DNA from: Clitopilus passeckerianus
Taxonomy: Eukaryota; Basidiomycota; Agaricomycetes; Agaricales; Entolomataceae
Reading direction: 5' to 3'
Assembly: GCA_944990035.1 (NCBI GenBank)
Contig: CALYLX010000042.1
Span: 1 to 64,000 of the forward strand
DNA length: 64,000 bases
Under the pieces are notes generated by a model. That model did not search any database. It saw only the letters and a list, made by a program, of their open reading frames with translations, and had not been told where the DNA came from. Position 1 is the first letter of the stretch, and each line of letters opens with the position of its first letter. Positions 1-10,878 of this stretch are shown piece by piece. The position numbers and the translations under genes are program-made.

Positions 1-245
1 ATTAGGATGGAAGGCATTTGATACCCGTCAGGATGATTGCTGGTACTTGTAGGATTTAGTTATTGATCATCTTGGTATAATAACGATGGTTACAATTGGT
101 ATCATTATGTGGAATATATCTAATGGACTAGATCTTTGCAGGAGAATAAAACTATCTTTTGAAGTATCCCGCATCCTCCAGGCAACTCGGTAATTTCTCT
201 ATTACCCGGTCTCGCTGTCCTTGAGGTTGTCCAGAGTCCCCATCA

Positions 246-1448
246 TCATGAGGTAGGGCCCAGGAGAGCTTGATACCCCTTGCCTTTGGGCCCAACGAAT
301 TGTGTGGCGGACACTTCTGCGCAGACACCTTCTCTGTAGTCAGCCAGGTATTTGTCCACAGTTAGCTCCTTGATACCGGTGATCCTCGACAACTCTGCTC
401 GAAGCTTGGTACTTCCAAGAGTATGACCTGCGTCGAGGCAAAGTGTAGCAGGATTCCCGAAGGTTTGCGATCGTCCGTTGGCAACCAGCAGCTCCGGATG
501 TACAAAGTAGCGGTATGGCCGAGATAGAAACACTACCCTTGGGTGTGTTGTAGTAGGAGTAGTACCGGGATGGGATAAGTCGAGCCCAATTCGTGGTGAA
601 CGGTAGATGACGGGTGGTTTCCTTGAGAGCTTGGAGGCGGTCTGGCTTCCAGGAATAGCGTAACGGTAGGGGAGCTATCGAATGCGGACGTCTCTGGACC
701 ACTTTTGTTCCACAAGTTCAGCAATGCTGGTGGCTTTGCTCAGTTGCAAGATTTGGTCCACGAAGGACGGTCCAGATACGATTTTCTGGTCGGAGACGTC
801 GAATTGACCTCAACAAGGCTCCTCCACATGCGAGAAGACTCGAGGTTTCAACAGGTTGCTGTGCATCCGTTGTTGGGGGTTCGGCTGCGCCATCCCGGCC
901 TTCAGTGGCATTCGAAAAATAAGGGCTGGAGGTCGGTTTGGCAGCTGGGACTTCAAGTCTGCCGATGGTCAAGTCGAGGCCCTTTCGTGTTCCTCCGCGA
1001 TAGCCAGTCAAACTCGTTGCACTTCGAGACGAATCTGCGGAGCGTCGCGGTGCTCGATGAAAGTACCTTGGAGAAGACGTCAACTGTTGAGCTCGGTAAG
1101 CTACCAAAGCCACGCACCATTTGCCACTGATCTTTTGTTCTTCACTCCCATGAGTGAATGGATCTTCATGGCATTCTTCCTTCTGCAAGTAAAATTCGAG
1201 CTCGAGAATCTCGAAACGTGTCGTTGTGTCTCCATTCTTTACAACAAGATGAAACTGGTGAAGGAGCGCCGCAGCAACCTGCTCGAACCGTTCCAAAATT
1301 TCTGTCTTGGAGTCCAAGCGTGAAAAGTCGAGCAGCGCCTTGAAAGCTGTTACCGTTGTCAGGCTAATCCTTCCTCGATCTTTGCCTTCTTTTGCGCCTC
1401 AGGTTGATCATCGTCGTTCTTCCTTTTCGACGTCGCCTTCGTGGCCAT
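246..1448 (-). pseudogene. Degraded gene for a conserved protein with PFTHG, WYFHR and YRGG..KGLDLT motifs
   Basis: The ATG at 1448 opens a Lys-rich start (ATSKRKNDDDQPEAQKKAK). Reading jumps by one base near 1370 into a frame that continues through ERFEQVAAALLHQF, PFTHGSEEQ and, across a clean 51-nt intron (1067-1117), into KWYFHRAP, GYRGGTRKGLDL and GGALLRSIRR. A second one-base shift near 780 is needed to reach SGPSFVDQILQL. An in-frame TAG lies near 676. The C-terminal part (LSRPYRYFVHPELL, ELSRITGIKELTVDKY) is open down to 246. This motif order recalls a widespread conserved fungal and bacterial family whose function I cannot name with confidence. Two frameshifts plus a stop point to a decaying gene, although assembly indels could contribute. 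Confidence 0.6.
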
Positions 1449-2148
1449 GATTGGCCGTCTCCAAGTCGTTTCAGGGTCGTGCCATCATCGGAGGGTTCAA
1501 GAATCGTCGGTCGGAAGTGGCCGCATTTCTCTTGCATCGCTTCCTAGCGCCTTGTTATGGTCCTCAGATTCTCGGGAGGTTGCGATGATTTCGACCAAGT
1601 CCTACAGCCTCTCCATGTGGATAGTGAAGGATCTACCTCAGCCACCTCCCATCTAGACGACCAAGGCAATCTACATGGGATACAGTTGCAATTGAAGGCG
1701 AGTCCATTACGCCTAAGTATGAGTCCATGTATATTTTGGGGTTCATCGACTCATGACATATCGGCGGTTGAAGGTTTGCGATTTAGGTCTACTCCAGGTC
1801 CACTCCGTAGCCACTGGAACGTTCACTCAAACTTCATTTTCCCCATGAAATGACTCTCTCACGACTTCCGTCACCGCCATCCCGCCAGTGGAGGGACAAC
1901 CGGCTACGTCTGCTTCTGTGCATAGCATCTCAATCGCCGGCTGCGGGAAGTTTCAAAACATAACGTTTGAATGCTTCGGCATAGCAAACCCGCCTCGTCT
2001 CCACTTTCCTACATCACCATGCTGCTAGATATAACGGGCATGCCGAAAGGCTCGATCTATAAAAGAAGGCATCGAGGCCTTGGAGTGCCATCATCTCCTT
2101 CAACTGCCTTTCCATTGATAGTTGCTCCGCCTTAATACGAAATCAAAC
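1449..2148. other. Intergenic, no gene recognised
   Basis: This stretch separates two divergently placed genes. Short open frames occur on the plus strand but show no domain, splice logic or family motif. The last part, 2050-2148, contains a TATA-like tataaaag at 2057 and is the likely promoter of the secreted-protein gene that starts at 2149. Confidence 0.4.
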
Positions 2149-3252
2149 ATGCTCGCTCGCTCTTTCGTTGCTTCTCTCGTCGCTGCCTCTGTGACTTACG
2201 CTTCCCCTATCGCTTCAACTCTGACTGCTCGTGCGTCAAGCCAGAGTGTCTCCCATCCGGAATTGAAGAATCATGTGCCAACACTGTTTCAGCCTGCTTG
2301 TTTTTTATAGGTGACGGCAATGGCGCTGAGAGCCAGTAAGTTTGGTACTCCTTGTATTCGAGCTGCCCTTACCGTGACGTATTTCAGACTCTGGCACCAG
2401 CAGGCTTGCGTTGCTGCCGCCACTTGCTATGGTGTAAGCATCGCCTTCCCGGGATAATTCATGCCTCGAACTGAATACTTTCTAGGTTGGCAACCTCTTG
2501 GACAAAGTGTCTTGCCAAGTTGGTGCCGCTGTCACTAACGAGGCTCAGATCAGCCTTGATTATAACATCTACGCTGGGATTGTCGGAGACTGCGCTTGGG
2601 ATCCCAACGGATGGTATGTCTGATAGAACAGTGATGTTTCGTCCTTCAGCTAATACCTTTGTCTGTCAGCCCCATCACTCAACAAAACTACATTGATTTC
2701 TACTATGGCACTTTGACCAAGCTCAACTCTAGCGCTTTCCCGAGGTATTTGGAAGATTTTCGCCTAAACGATGTTACTGAAACAAGCCCTGATTAGCTCT
2801 AACACGGTCATTGGCTGGTGGGATGCTATTGCTTCTTGGACCGCTACTGGCAATACGATCCCCTACGTTAAGTACGTCCACATTCGACCGTTACTTCTGA
2901 AATATCTTAACCTATAACCGAACAGCTTCAATGACTGGCTCCACTATTCCAGCTACCCCTCCGTAAGTCCTCACGCGACCACATTGACCATACTTTGCTA
3001 ACTCTCAATGAAGGGTGGTGTCACTTCTACTGTCTCACCCACGATCACCTCTTCGTCGGCCACGGTCATCCCTACCACCATCACGTCATCTTCCATTTCT
3101 ACTGTCAGTGCCCCCGTATCCTCCTCAACCCAACCAGCTGGCACTACCACTGCCGCCGCTTCTAGCTCTGCTGGTGAGTATTTTGAAGTCTTGACTCATT
3201 CCAACATCGTCTTACGATCATTTGTCTAGTTGCGCCCACCACTGTCGCCTAA
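2149..3252 (+). CDS. Secreted Cys-containing protein with Ser/Thr-rich tail, copy 1 (frameshifted)
   Basis: The ATG at 2149 opens a signal peptide (MLARSFVASLVAASVTYASP). About eight exons follow, joined by GT...AG introns of roughly 50-65 nt. The mature part reads CLPSGIEESC, QQACVAAATC, VGNLLDKVSC, IVGDCAWDPNGC, QQNYIDFYYGTL, WTATGNTIPY and FNDWLHYSSYPS. It is followed by a low-complexity Thr/Ser-rich tail ending VAPTTVA. It is a close paralogue of the gene at 3938. The frame of the signal peptide and that of CLPSGIEESC differ by one base around 2200-2240, with no room for an intron, so either the gene is broken or the sequence lacks one base. The fold may be of the fungal glycan-binding Y3-like type; this is a guess from Cys pattern and secretion. 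Confidence 0.7.
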
Positions 3253-3937
3253 ACGCTCTTTGTGTGTTTTTGGACAATCTGGTACCTTACCTGAGACTAT
3301 ACCCTTCCACTTGTTTATCTATCGCTCGTTTAAAGCATCGCTACGATGGACTTTTGAACTAGTTTTATAGACTAATATAATCCTGATTTTCTTGATCAAG
3401 GTCTACATGTCACTGCCATTACTCCCGGATATTCTGAAATTCTTTGCTTAGAACCGCCACCATAGGTCTGTGACCGTTTGCCTATCTTATGCGTGCAACT
3501 CCTCCGGCGATCGGCATGAGGCTCCCACTCAACTTATGGCTATAGTATGTGTACGCACCCTGGTTCGGCCCAGCGCCTTCCCACCATGGTAATACGGCAA
3601 ATTTTCGAAATCGGCATATCAGATTTTGCATGGCAGGCTTGCGCCTAGGGGGATTCTCGCCGTGATATTGAAACGCTGTGCTATTCCTGCGTTGAGATCA
3701 TCTGGTGGTCGTCAAGTCGATCGCTGGCTTACCTTGATCTTACTCGCCAAGGAGCGTGGTTGCACTGATTCCCATCCATATTGGCTGAGCCCTACTGACT
3801 CTGTGCGGGAAAAACGTTTGTCTTTCGGGGGTTATGACCGTGTATTTGGGAGTTATAAGAATGTGGATACCAGATAATTTTATCTCATCATTATCATCTT
3901 TCGTTGTTGCCCTAGTCCAGTCCACTCTTTAGAGATT
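3253..3937. other. Intergenic between tandem paralogues
   Basis: No gene was recognised here. The stretch holds the 3' flank of copy 1 and the promoter of copy 2. An 83-codon open frame (3626-3877) has no supporting features. Confidence 0.4.
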
Positions 3938-4919
3938 ATGCTCTTCCGCTCGTCACTCCTTTTCACCGCCCTCGCTGCTGCTTCTACAGCACTCGCAGGT
4001 CCTATTCAAGCCCGCGGGACTCTGGCCGCTTCCTGCCTCCCCGCCGGAATCGAGGCCTCTTGCTACAGCCTCGTCTCTGCCTGCGTTGTTGGTGCAACTA
4101 TCGCCAACAAGAGCAACTTGTGGGGAAGCAAGGCCTGTGTCGCTGCTGCTACCTGCTTCGGCGTTGGAAATCTCGAGACTAGCGTCGCCTGCCAACTTAA
4201 CACTGCTGTTACCAACCCGGAACAGGCCAGCCTCGATTATACCGTATGTTTCCAAAAATATTCTCATCCGGCAGATGACTGACAGAAATTTCAGGTCTAC
4301 GCTAGCATTGTTGGCGACTGTGCTTATGCTGCCGGTGGATGCCCCATCACCCAGCAGAACTATATCGACTTCTACTACAGCACTTTGACTGCCATCGGAT
4401 CGGGCTCATTCCCCACCTCTCCCAACACGGTCATCTCTTGGTGGTTCAGCATTGCAGGCTGGACTGCTACTGGCAACACTATTCCTTACACCAAGTATGT
4501 GGTATTCTGAAAGCGTGGATCTTTGTGACGTTCTTGACTTTCAGCTTCAATGACTGGCTCCACTACTCTTCCTACCCCACTCCCCCGTCAGTTCTACTCG
4601 TCCTCTATTTTTGACCTTCGACACTCATTCTTTGCCATTTCAGATCACTTCGAGTAGCGTCTCCGTGACCCCTACCACTTCTGCCTCACCTTCTACCAGC
4701 ACCTCGGTTGTCGTTCCCACCTACAGTACTAGTGAAGGCCCAACCACCTCCGGTACGTTCACCGTTTGATTCGACTTTTGACATTTTGACTGATGCCATT
4801 CTTCACAGTCGTTCCCACCTTCAGCACCTCTGGTTAGTTTATATTAGACTTTGACCTTGCGACCCTGACTGATCTCGTTTCGTGCAGCTGTCCCCAGCAC
4901 CTTGCCTACCACCGTTTAA
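3938..4919 (+). CDS. Secreted Cys-containing protein with Ser/Thr-rich tail, copy 2
   Basis: The intact paralogue begins with a signal peptide (MLFRSSLLFTALAAASTALA). A first exon of about 100 codons (donor at 4244) carries CLPAGIEASCYSLVSAC, SNLWGSKACVAAATC and VGNLETSVAC. Downstream exons give SIVGDCAYAAGGCPI, QQNYIDFYYSTL, WFSIAGWTATGNTIPY and FNDWLHYSSYPTPP. The tail is rich in Thr, Ser and Pro, is interrupted by short introns, and ends LPTTV before TAA at 4917. Copy 1 splits the region of the first exon with additional introns, so intron loss or gain accompanied the duplication. A secreted, possibly carbohydrate-binding role (Y3-like) is an inference, and no catalytic residues are apparent. 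Confidence 0.8.
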
Positions 4920-5287
4920 GGCGGGGCGACATTGCGGTCACTAAAGTTGAACACATAACCTTACACTCTTTTTCCCAATTACACTCCTTGTTCGAAATAT
5001 AACATTATTTGTTATTTAAATCCCGGATTGTGAGCGTAGACGGCGTTGTGCGTAAAAACGCGGCGCTCATTCTCAGCAAGGCAAACATTGTCCGAGGTTG
5101 GCAACATGATGAATTATATCGAATGTAGAACATGCACGTGGTGTTACAATGGTATGGTACAGGACAGCAATGCGGGAAAACTATGCGTGATGGAACCTTC
5201 TATAGCCCGATCAAAGAAGAAAGCACGATGGGTGGAGTAGATAACGGCAGCGTGAGGCAGCATGGAGGAGCACGCGACCCGAGTCGG
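4920..5287. other. Intergenic, convergent 3' flanks
   Basis: This lies between the 3' end of secreted copy 2 (+) and the stop of the minus-strand gene at 5288. Nothing beyond short chance frames is seen. Confidence 0.4.
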
Positions 5288-5809
5288 CTAATCACCCCAG
5301 CTGAAAGTGATAGCACCTGAATCTTTAAGGTTGAGGATATCCTTATGCTGGGTTGGGGTTCGAAGGTCCCCATGCTCCAAGCCATCTTCGTCGTCCTCGT
5401 CATCGGACCGGTAGTCCGAAGTAGGCACATCAGGTATATGAGGCAATTGAGCATCGGTGGTACGATGATAACGGGAATTTGTACTCCGGCCACGACGAAC
5501 TGGGAAGCCTCGGTGGGGATCGGCGGGGTCGTGGGTGTGGGTAGGTAAGACGATGTGGGTGCCAAAGACGGTCTTTGGGCCGCCGGTGTCTTCATGTTCA
5601 ACGTCTTCTATGTAGCTTAATGGTGGTGCAAAAGTGGATAGGGTATGGGGATGTGGATCAGAATAGAAGCGAGAAGTCGGAGGGGGCGTAGTGTGGGTGT
5701 ATGAACGTTGGCGGGTGTATGGGTCGTGGTGATGGGGAGATTCTCTGAGGATACGCTTTCTGAGAAAGACCGGGAGCGCGAATGGTGGTGGAGAAAACGT
5801 GTTGGTGGC
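5288..5809 (-). CDS. Hypothetical acidic, Pro/His-rich protein (3' exon; 5' end unresolved)
   Basis: A single minus frame is open from about 5809 to a TAG at 5288-5290 and has clear coding character. It reads TNTFSPPPFALPVFLRKRIL, then HHHDPYTRQRS, SYIEDVEHEDTGGPK, VFGTHIVLPTHTHD, an acidic stretch SDYRSDDEDDEDGLEH and a C-terminus SGAITFSWGD. A consensus acceptor (tttgcacag) sits at 5810-5815. I could not find an upstream exon of matching phase, so the start is open; candidate 5' sequence lies at 5860-5994. No domain was recognised. The gene is divergent from the phosphatase gene at 6302 and presumably shares its promoter region. Confidence 0.45.
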   Translation of the reverse strand, partial: ATNTFSPPPFALPVFLRKRILRESPHHHDPYTRQRSYTHTTPPPTSRFYSDPHPHTLSTFAPPLSYIEDVEHEDTGGPKTVFGTHIVLPTHTHDPADPHRGFPVRRGRSTNSRYHRTTDAQLPHIPDVPTSDYRSDDEDDEDGLEHGDLRTPTQHKDILNLKDSGAITFSWGD

Positions 5810-6301
5810 CTGTGCAAATTGAAAGGAATTTGAGAAATAACATTGACCATTTTTCTAGAAATGGGGGTGGTGTTACATTGTATTCGGCTTGGAAATTGAG
5901 GGTGTGAATACCTTTCTTTCGCTCTAACTATGGTCCCCAATCTTTCGCGAATACGGTGTTGATTTATTAAAGTTGAATTAGATCTGGCGTGCACGTTATT
6001 AGCTTTGTCTTAGCCAACGTGTTATGACTCGACCCACGAATAAGTTGATAATGAAGGCGAAAGAGTGTCTGGTATAAGCCGTGTTGTTTCATTGATTCTG
6101 TTTCTTTGTTGCTGGTTTTCTTCATCTTCTTCGGTGGCCCGGCAGCAACAGATTTTTAAGAAATTTCTGAACATGGCCATTGAGAAAAAGGGAAGATGGT
6201 TATGTAAGCGGAGCGTCACCACCCGGGATCTACGGCACGGTGGAGTTGATCATATCTTTTATAAAAACAGCAGACTTGCAGCGAAAGAGTCTGCATTGAC
6301 C
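5810..6301. other. Shared 5' region between divergent genes
   Basis: It contains the unresolved 5' end of the minus gene and the promoter/5' leader of the phosphatase gene. The phosphatase frame stays open upstream to an ATG at 6065, which would add 79 residues with a hydrophobic start. I prefer 6302 because the phosphatase fold begins right after it. Confidence 0.4.
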
Positions 6302-7719
6302 ATGAAGGTTATACCACAGAGCATCGACGAAATCATCCCAGCCCAGCTTTACCTTTCAAATCTTTCTGCTGCTCGCTCAGTGGAAACAAGGTCACAGCTG
6401 GGAATAACTCACGTTCTTTCAATCTGCCCCGACTCTTCGTCCTCAGACAACGACTTCCACCTCACTATCCCCGTCAACGACACTGAATATGACGATATCC
6501 TCATAAACCTGCCTTCTGCTTGTGCATTCATCCAGTCTGCCATCGACAATGGAGGCGCCGTTCTTGTCCACTGCGTTATGGGTATCTCTCGAAGTGCGAC
6601 CGTCGTCGCTGCTTACCGTCAGTTCAATCCCCTATTGTGTCGGTTCATTTTGCTAACTTTATCACAGTCATGAAAGCATGCAATATGACCCGCCAGTCTG
6701 CGCTAGCCTTTATCAAGCAACGCCGCCCCATTATACACCCCAATTACTCATTCCTCGTCCAGCTGGACGTCTTTGCCCAATGTTCCTACTCGCCGTCACA
6801 CAACAACCCCATCTATTGCTCCTGGAAGCGCTCCTCCAGACGTACAGCAAGGCAATACATCGACTACCTCAACGACACCACAGAGATAGTCCCCGGGCAG
6901 ATTCTGCTCTCCAACGACTTTCCCAAGGACCAACTGCAAGCCGACTGTCTGCTTTCAGATTCAGGCACGACACATATCGTGTCCATTTGCCAGTCTTCGG
7001 ACAGCAAGCTTGCCGTTCTCAACCAGTCCGGATTGTCGCATCTGCACATAGAGCCGCAAGACAGCAAGCCTTCATTCGAGGTTTTACTCCAAGCGACTAC
7101 TTTTATTCGCGGCGTTATGGGTCTCCGTAACAAGGCTGTGTCTGATTCGAAAGACCCCCCGAAGCGGGGGAGTAGGTTCGGACACGATGCGCAGGTGCTG
7201 GTCTATTCTCCATCTGAGACAACAGCATGTCTCGCCGTCTGCGCAACGCTCTTGACTCTCTCACCTGCACCCTCCTTCGTGCAAACGTCTAGCACGTCGC
7301 TGAGCCTCTCCTTGAAATGCACCTCGCCGACCGTTGACTCGGTCCTCGTGATTCTCCAAGACACATTGCCGCTCTTTGAACCATCGTCTGCATTCAAAGC
7401 ACAACTAGAATCATTCACCACTGCATACCGTTCACGGCCACCTCTACCCTCACCATCTCTATCCCGCCTTGACACCAATGTCACCGTCTCCACGTCGTTG
7501 AACACACAGCTCCCGAGCCCAATCACCCCATCATCAAGTCCCAAAAGGACCTCCAAACACCTCCCCACGCCGACATCCCCGACCGTCAAAACCACGCAAT
7601 CGCCTTCGAAGAAGACCCATACAAAGGTGGTACGATCATCACCCTCATCGGGCTCAGAAGTGGCAGATAATGCTTTGAAGGTTATGGAGGGGAGATTTTC
7701 CTCCATATCTATTTCATAA
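6302..7719 (+). CDS. Dual-specificity protein phosphatase with a second, inactive phosphatase-like domain
   Basis: Two exons with one intron (6618-6667, 50 nt) encode about 455 residues. The first domain is a compact DSP: IIPAQLYLSNLSAA, THVLSICPD, the general-acid loop region NDTEYDDIL, and the P-loop VLVHCVMGISRSATVVAAY with the CX5R signature, followed by the IKQRRPIIHPN helix. It should dephosphorylate Tyr/Ser/Thr on protein substrates. A second half restarts the same layout (EIVPGQILLSNDF, TTHIVSICQS, ATTFIRGVMG), but at the P-loop position it reads VLVYSPSETTACLAVCA, without the catalytic Cys and Arg. The C-terminal 130 residues are Ser/Pro-rich and probably disordered. Substrate and partners are unknown. 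Confidence 0.85.
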
Positions 7720-7964
7720 TTTGTTTTTCCTCCTACGTACAGCTGGATTCTGGACGTTCTGTACTATATGTTTATTGTATCGCTTTTCTTGCTCCTCCCC
7801 TCCTTGCATGCTTTCGATACCTCCACTACTGATGATTGATACTTAGACTAGACACCACTCGCTATTGCCATTCCTTGCATCCTTCTATGCCAATATAAAT
7901 GCATTCGACTCCTATCCTGGTCCCCATAGATTGTCTAAAAGATGCGACATTCCAGATTCGTAGT

Positions 7965-10705
7965 CTACTGCTTGAATGAGTTCCATGCCTCGTTGAGCAC
8001 ACCAAAAACAGCATTTGCAATCATCCTCTGCTCCACCGTCGTATTATTTGCGGTCAACTGGTGCAATAAAATGTGAGCATATGTGCAACCTCAAGTTAAA
8101 TAACGACTCTTTACCTTATCTGGATGCAACCTTGCAATCACCCTCGTATACCTGATCTTCACTTGCGCAGGCGTCACCAACTCGGCCATCCCAACCTTCT
8201 TGAACCCAAGCTCAGGCCAAAGCACTGTATCCACGCTGCCAAGCAACGCCCGAATATTGCCTTCTTTCCCGCCCTTCCACGCTGTCAGCTTCGCATCCAC
8301 ACTGTCTTTAAGCTCATGTCGCTCTTGGTCTTCAGCTTCGGCAGCCTCGTTCGCTGTACGCAGGTCTTTGAGCGCTTGAGATGGTTTTGCCGGAACAGCG
8401 GGTCGCGGTCGAGGCGGTGCCGCTTTGGGTTTGGCAGCAGGTGTGCGTGCAGCCGGAGCAGCTGCTTTCTCTTGCAACGAAGCGATCGTGCGACGACAAC
8501 GCCCCGCGTTCTTGACAGCCTCTCCTTTTATACCGCCTGGGGCAAATTCGAGCCTGGAGAGCGCCTCCCAGTCCTTCTCGGCGTCTTTCCATCGTTCCCT
8601 GCCCTCGTTGGCTTCCGCACGTCGTTTCATGGCTTTGACTATGCCGTCGCCGAGGTCGATACCGGCACCTTCATCTTCCTTCTCGACTTTAGCCTCTCGG
8701 GCAGGGTGGTAGCCCTCTCCGACGAGAGAGATAACTGCAGTCGCATCTTCAATTGCACCGGCGTATTCGCCAGTCTTTAGGCGGGCTAATGCTCGGTTGT
8801 TGTACAGTGGCACCAACGACAGGTGGCCTTCAGGCAAAGCAGTGATGCCCAATGAATAACTTGAAGCTGCATCTGCATATTGGCCGAGCTTGAATTGCTC
8901 TGAGCCACGGGTCTTGTACTGTGTTGCACGAGCGAGGGCGGATGATGAACACGAGACAATGTTTGGTCGAGGCTTGGGTGGTGCTGGTCGTGCAGGTACA
9001 GCTGGGGGAGGTTTTGGTGCTGAACTTGACGTGGAAGCTGCTGGTGCAGGCGCCTGCGCTTTCGGCTTTCCTCGACGGTATGGTGAAATGTAAGCAGCAG
9101 GTTCGTCATCTCCGAAAAGGTTCGCGATACGGGAAGCACGTCCTTGTTGTTCTTGAGGAGGCTGCTCCGGTTGGTTAGGCTTGGATGGAGGGACAGATCT
9201 TGCCTGCCCAGCTGGCAGCCGTGAAGATGGTTCGTCTGCAAATGCACTTTTCATGGGACTGTCGTTGTCCTCCCATCCATCTTCATCCCTCGCCTCTTGC
9301 ATCCATTTTGGACGACCGCTAGGCGTAGCTGTTCCGCTTGATGTGGCACGTTCCACGTATGCCTTTTGGACACGTTCCTTTCCTTCCTTCCAGAATGCGC
9401 TTGCTTTGGTGAACATGGTGAGGCCAATCTCGCTGGCTTGAGCCATGATTTTATCAGCTTGTTCTTGAAGGTTCCGCTCGCTGTCATTGCGGCTAGCTGG
9501 TGAGGGTGTGTTTCTGGCCTGATCGCTGGCCATCAAGTGTGTTGCACTTCTTGGTGGTTGCCCTGATGAGGGATGGTCTGGAGACTGGGTACGAGGCTGA
9601 GGTGTCTGGTGGCGGGAAGACGATGAGGCGGCTCCATTGGAGAGCAGCGCTTCTAGCGCTGCCTGGACATCAAGTCCAGTATCGGTTGAGGCCAGAGCAA
9701 CTCGTGCTTGCTGCACGGAGAAACCCATTTCAACGATTTGTCCAATAATATGAGGTGGAGGAGAGACAGGCCGGGAGGAAGATTGGGATCGGGAACCTGG
9801 GGTTGGTCGAGGAGGAGGCGACGTCGTGTGCGCGTTTGTATCCTAGGCGCATGTCAGTATGCTGAGAAAAGAAATGTTAACTGCCAACTTACAGCAGAGG
9901 GTGTCCTCCTTTTTGGTATAGAGTCCACAGGCTTGCTCAAAACACCAAGTATATCATCTTCCTCGCCAGAGGAATCGTTCAGTAACGAATCCCTGTTCTC
10001 TCGATCGCCAAAATCAAAATCCCCTGGGGAATCCGCCCTCTTTTGTTGAGGCGGCGAATCCCAGCCTTGTGAACGAGTGCCTTGGACAGGCACTGCAGCC
10101 CGAGGTTGTTTCGGCGCTACACCAAAATCGCCCAGTAGATCGTCGTCGTCAAATGGAGGGTTGGCCTTAGGTGCAGCAGCAGCATGTGGCTTTACAGGTA
10201 TCGGGTGAGCAAAAGCTTCGAAACCGAAGTCATCATCATGGGATTGAGACGCTGCCGTAGCCGCAGGTCTGTCACCTGACGACACCAGGGTATCGAGCCC
10301 ATCCCAGGCCGACGAGCGCTGTGCTTTAGCTTCTTGTTGCGCATGCTGATGCTTGCGAAGTGCTTCAAGCTTCTGCCTTTCCGCTTCGGCAGCACGTTGT
10401 GCAATTGTCAAATTCGAGTTTGCTGAGGATGATGAACTGGTGAACAGTCCACTGAAGGCATCTCCAGAATTATTCGTGACTGCGGGTTTCGGGGTCGTAG
10501 ACGATGTGGGTTTCTGCGGATGCGAAAATCCCGTTCCTGGACGTGACGATGGGTTTAGAGAAGTGCTTGTTGACGAGAGAAGTGCAAAGACATCTGGCTG
10601 CTGTCGTTTTGGCGCATTTGAAGGGGTGTGAGATCCCAACGTTTGTGGTTGGGAAGGTTTGGGGGGAGCAGAAGAGTTCCAAAGATCGGCAAAGGCGTCG
10701 GACAT
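7965..10705 (-). CDS. Auxilin/Swa2-like J-domain protein (clathrin uncoating cofactor)
   Basis: Three exons (10705-9893, 9842-8115, 8057-7965) encode about 877 residues. The N-terminus (MSDAFADLWNSS) is low-complexity with acidic FDDDDLLGDFG-type clathrin/adaptor motifs. A UBA-like segment follows (IGQIVEMGFSVQQARVALAS), then a long disordered region. TPR-like repeats come next (ARATQYKTRGSEQFKLGQYA, LYNNRALARLKTGEYAGAI). The protein ends in a J domain whose HPD motif (RVIARLHPDK) is cut by the last intron and resumes as ANNTTVEQRMIANAVFG and LNEAWNSFKQ. UBA, TPR and terminal J domain is the layout of yeast Swa2 and plant/fungal auxilins, which recruit Hsp70 to strip clathrin from vesicles. 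It is divergent from the MetRS gene. Confidence 0.9.
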
Positions 10706-10878
10706 AGCGACAGCCTTTTGAAGAGCCTAGCGAGAAGTATGAACGGTCGAGAGCCAGCGATATAGTGGATTGACTTACTCAGAGATCGTGGTCGTTGCAG
10801 CGAACGGCGAGCACGGGGTTAAGGGCCGGTTTATCCGCCTTGGCATGACAGAACACTCTTTGCTCATCACCCAGTTCC

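Noticed and set aside
6065..6301. Upstream ATG at 6065 giving the phosphatase a hydrophobic N-terminus
   Set aside because: The added 79 residues have no family counterpart and the DSP fold starts right after the ATG at 6302. The extension is probably 5' leader.
9500..9748. Plus-strand frames across the auxilin gene (for example 8124-8780, 9500-9748)
   Set aside because: They are shadows of the minus-strand coding exons, which carry the UBA, TPR and J domains and clean introns.
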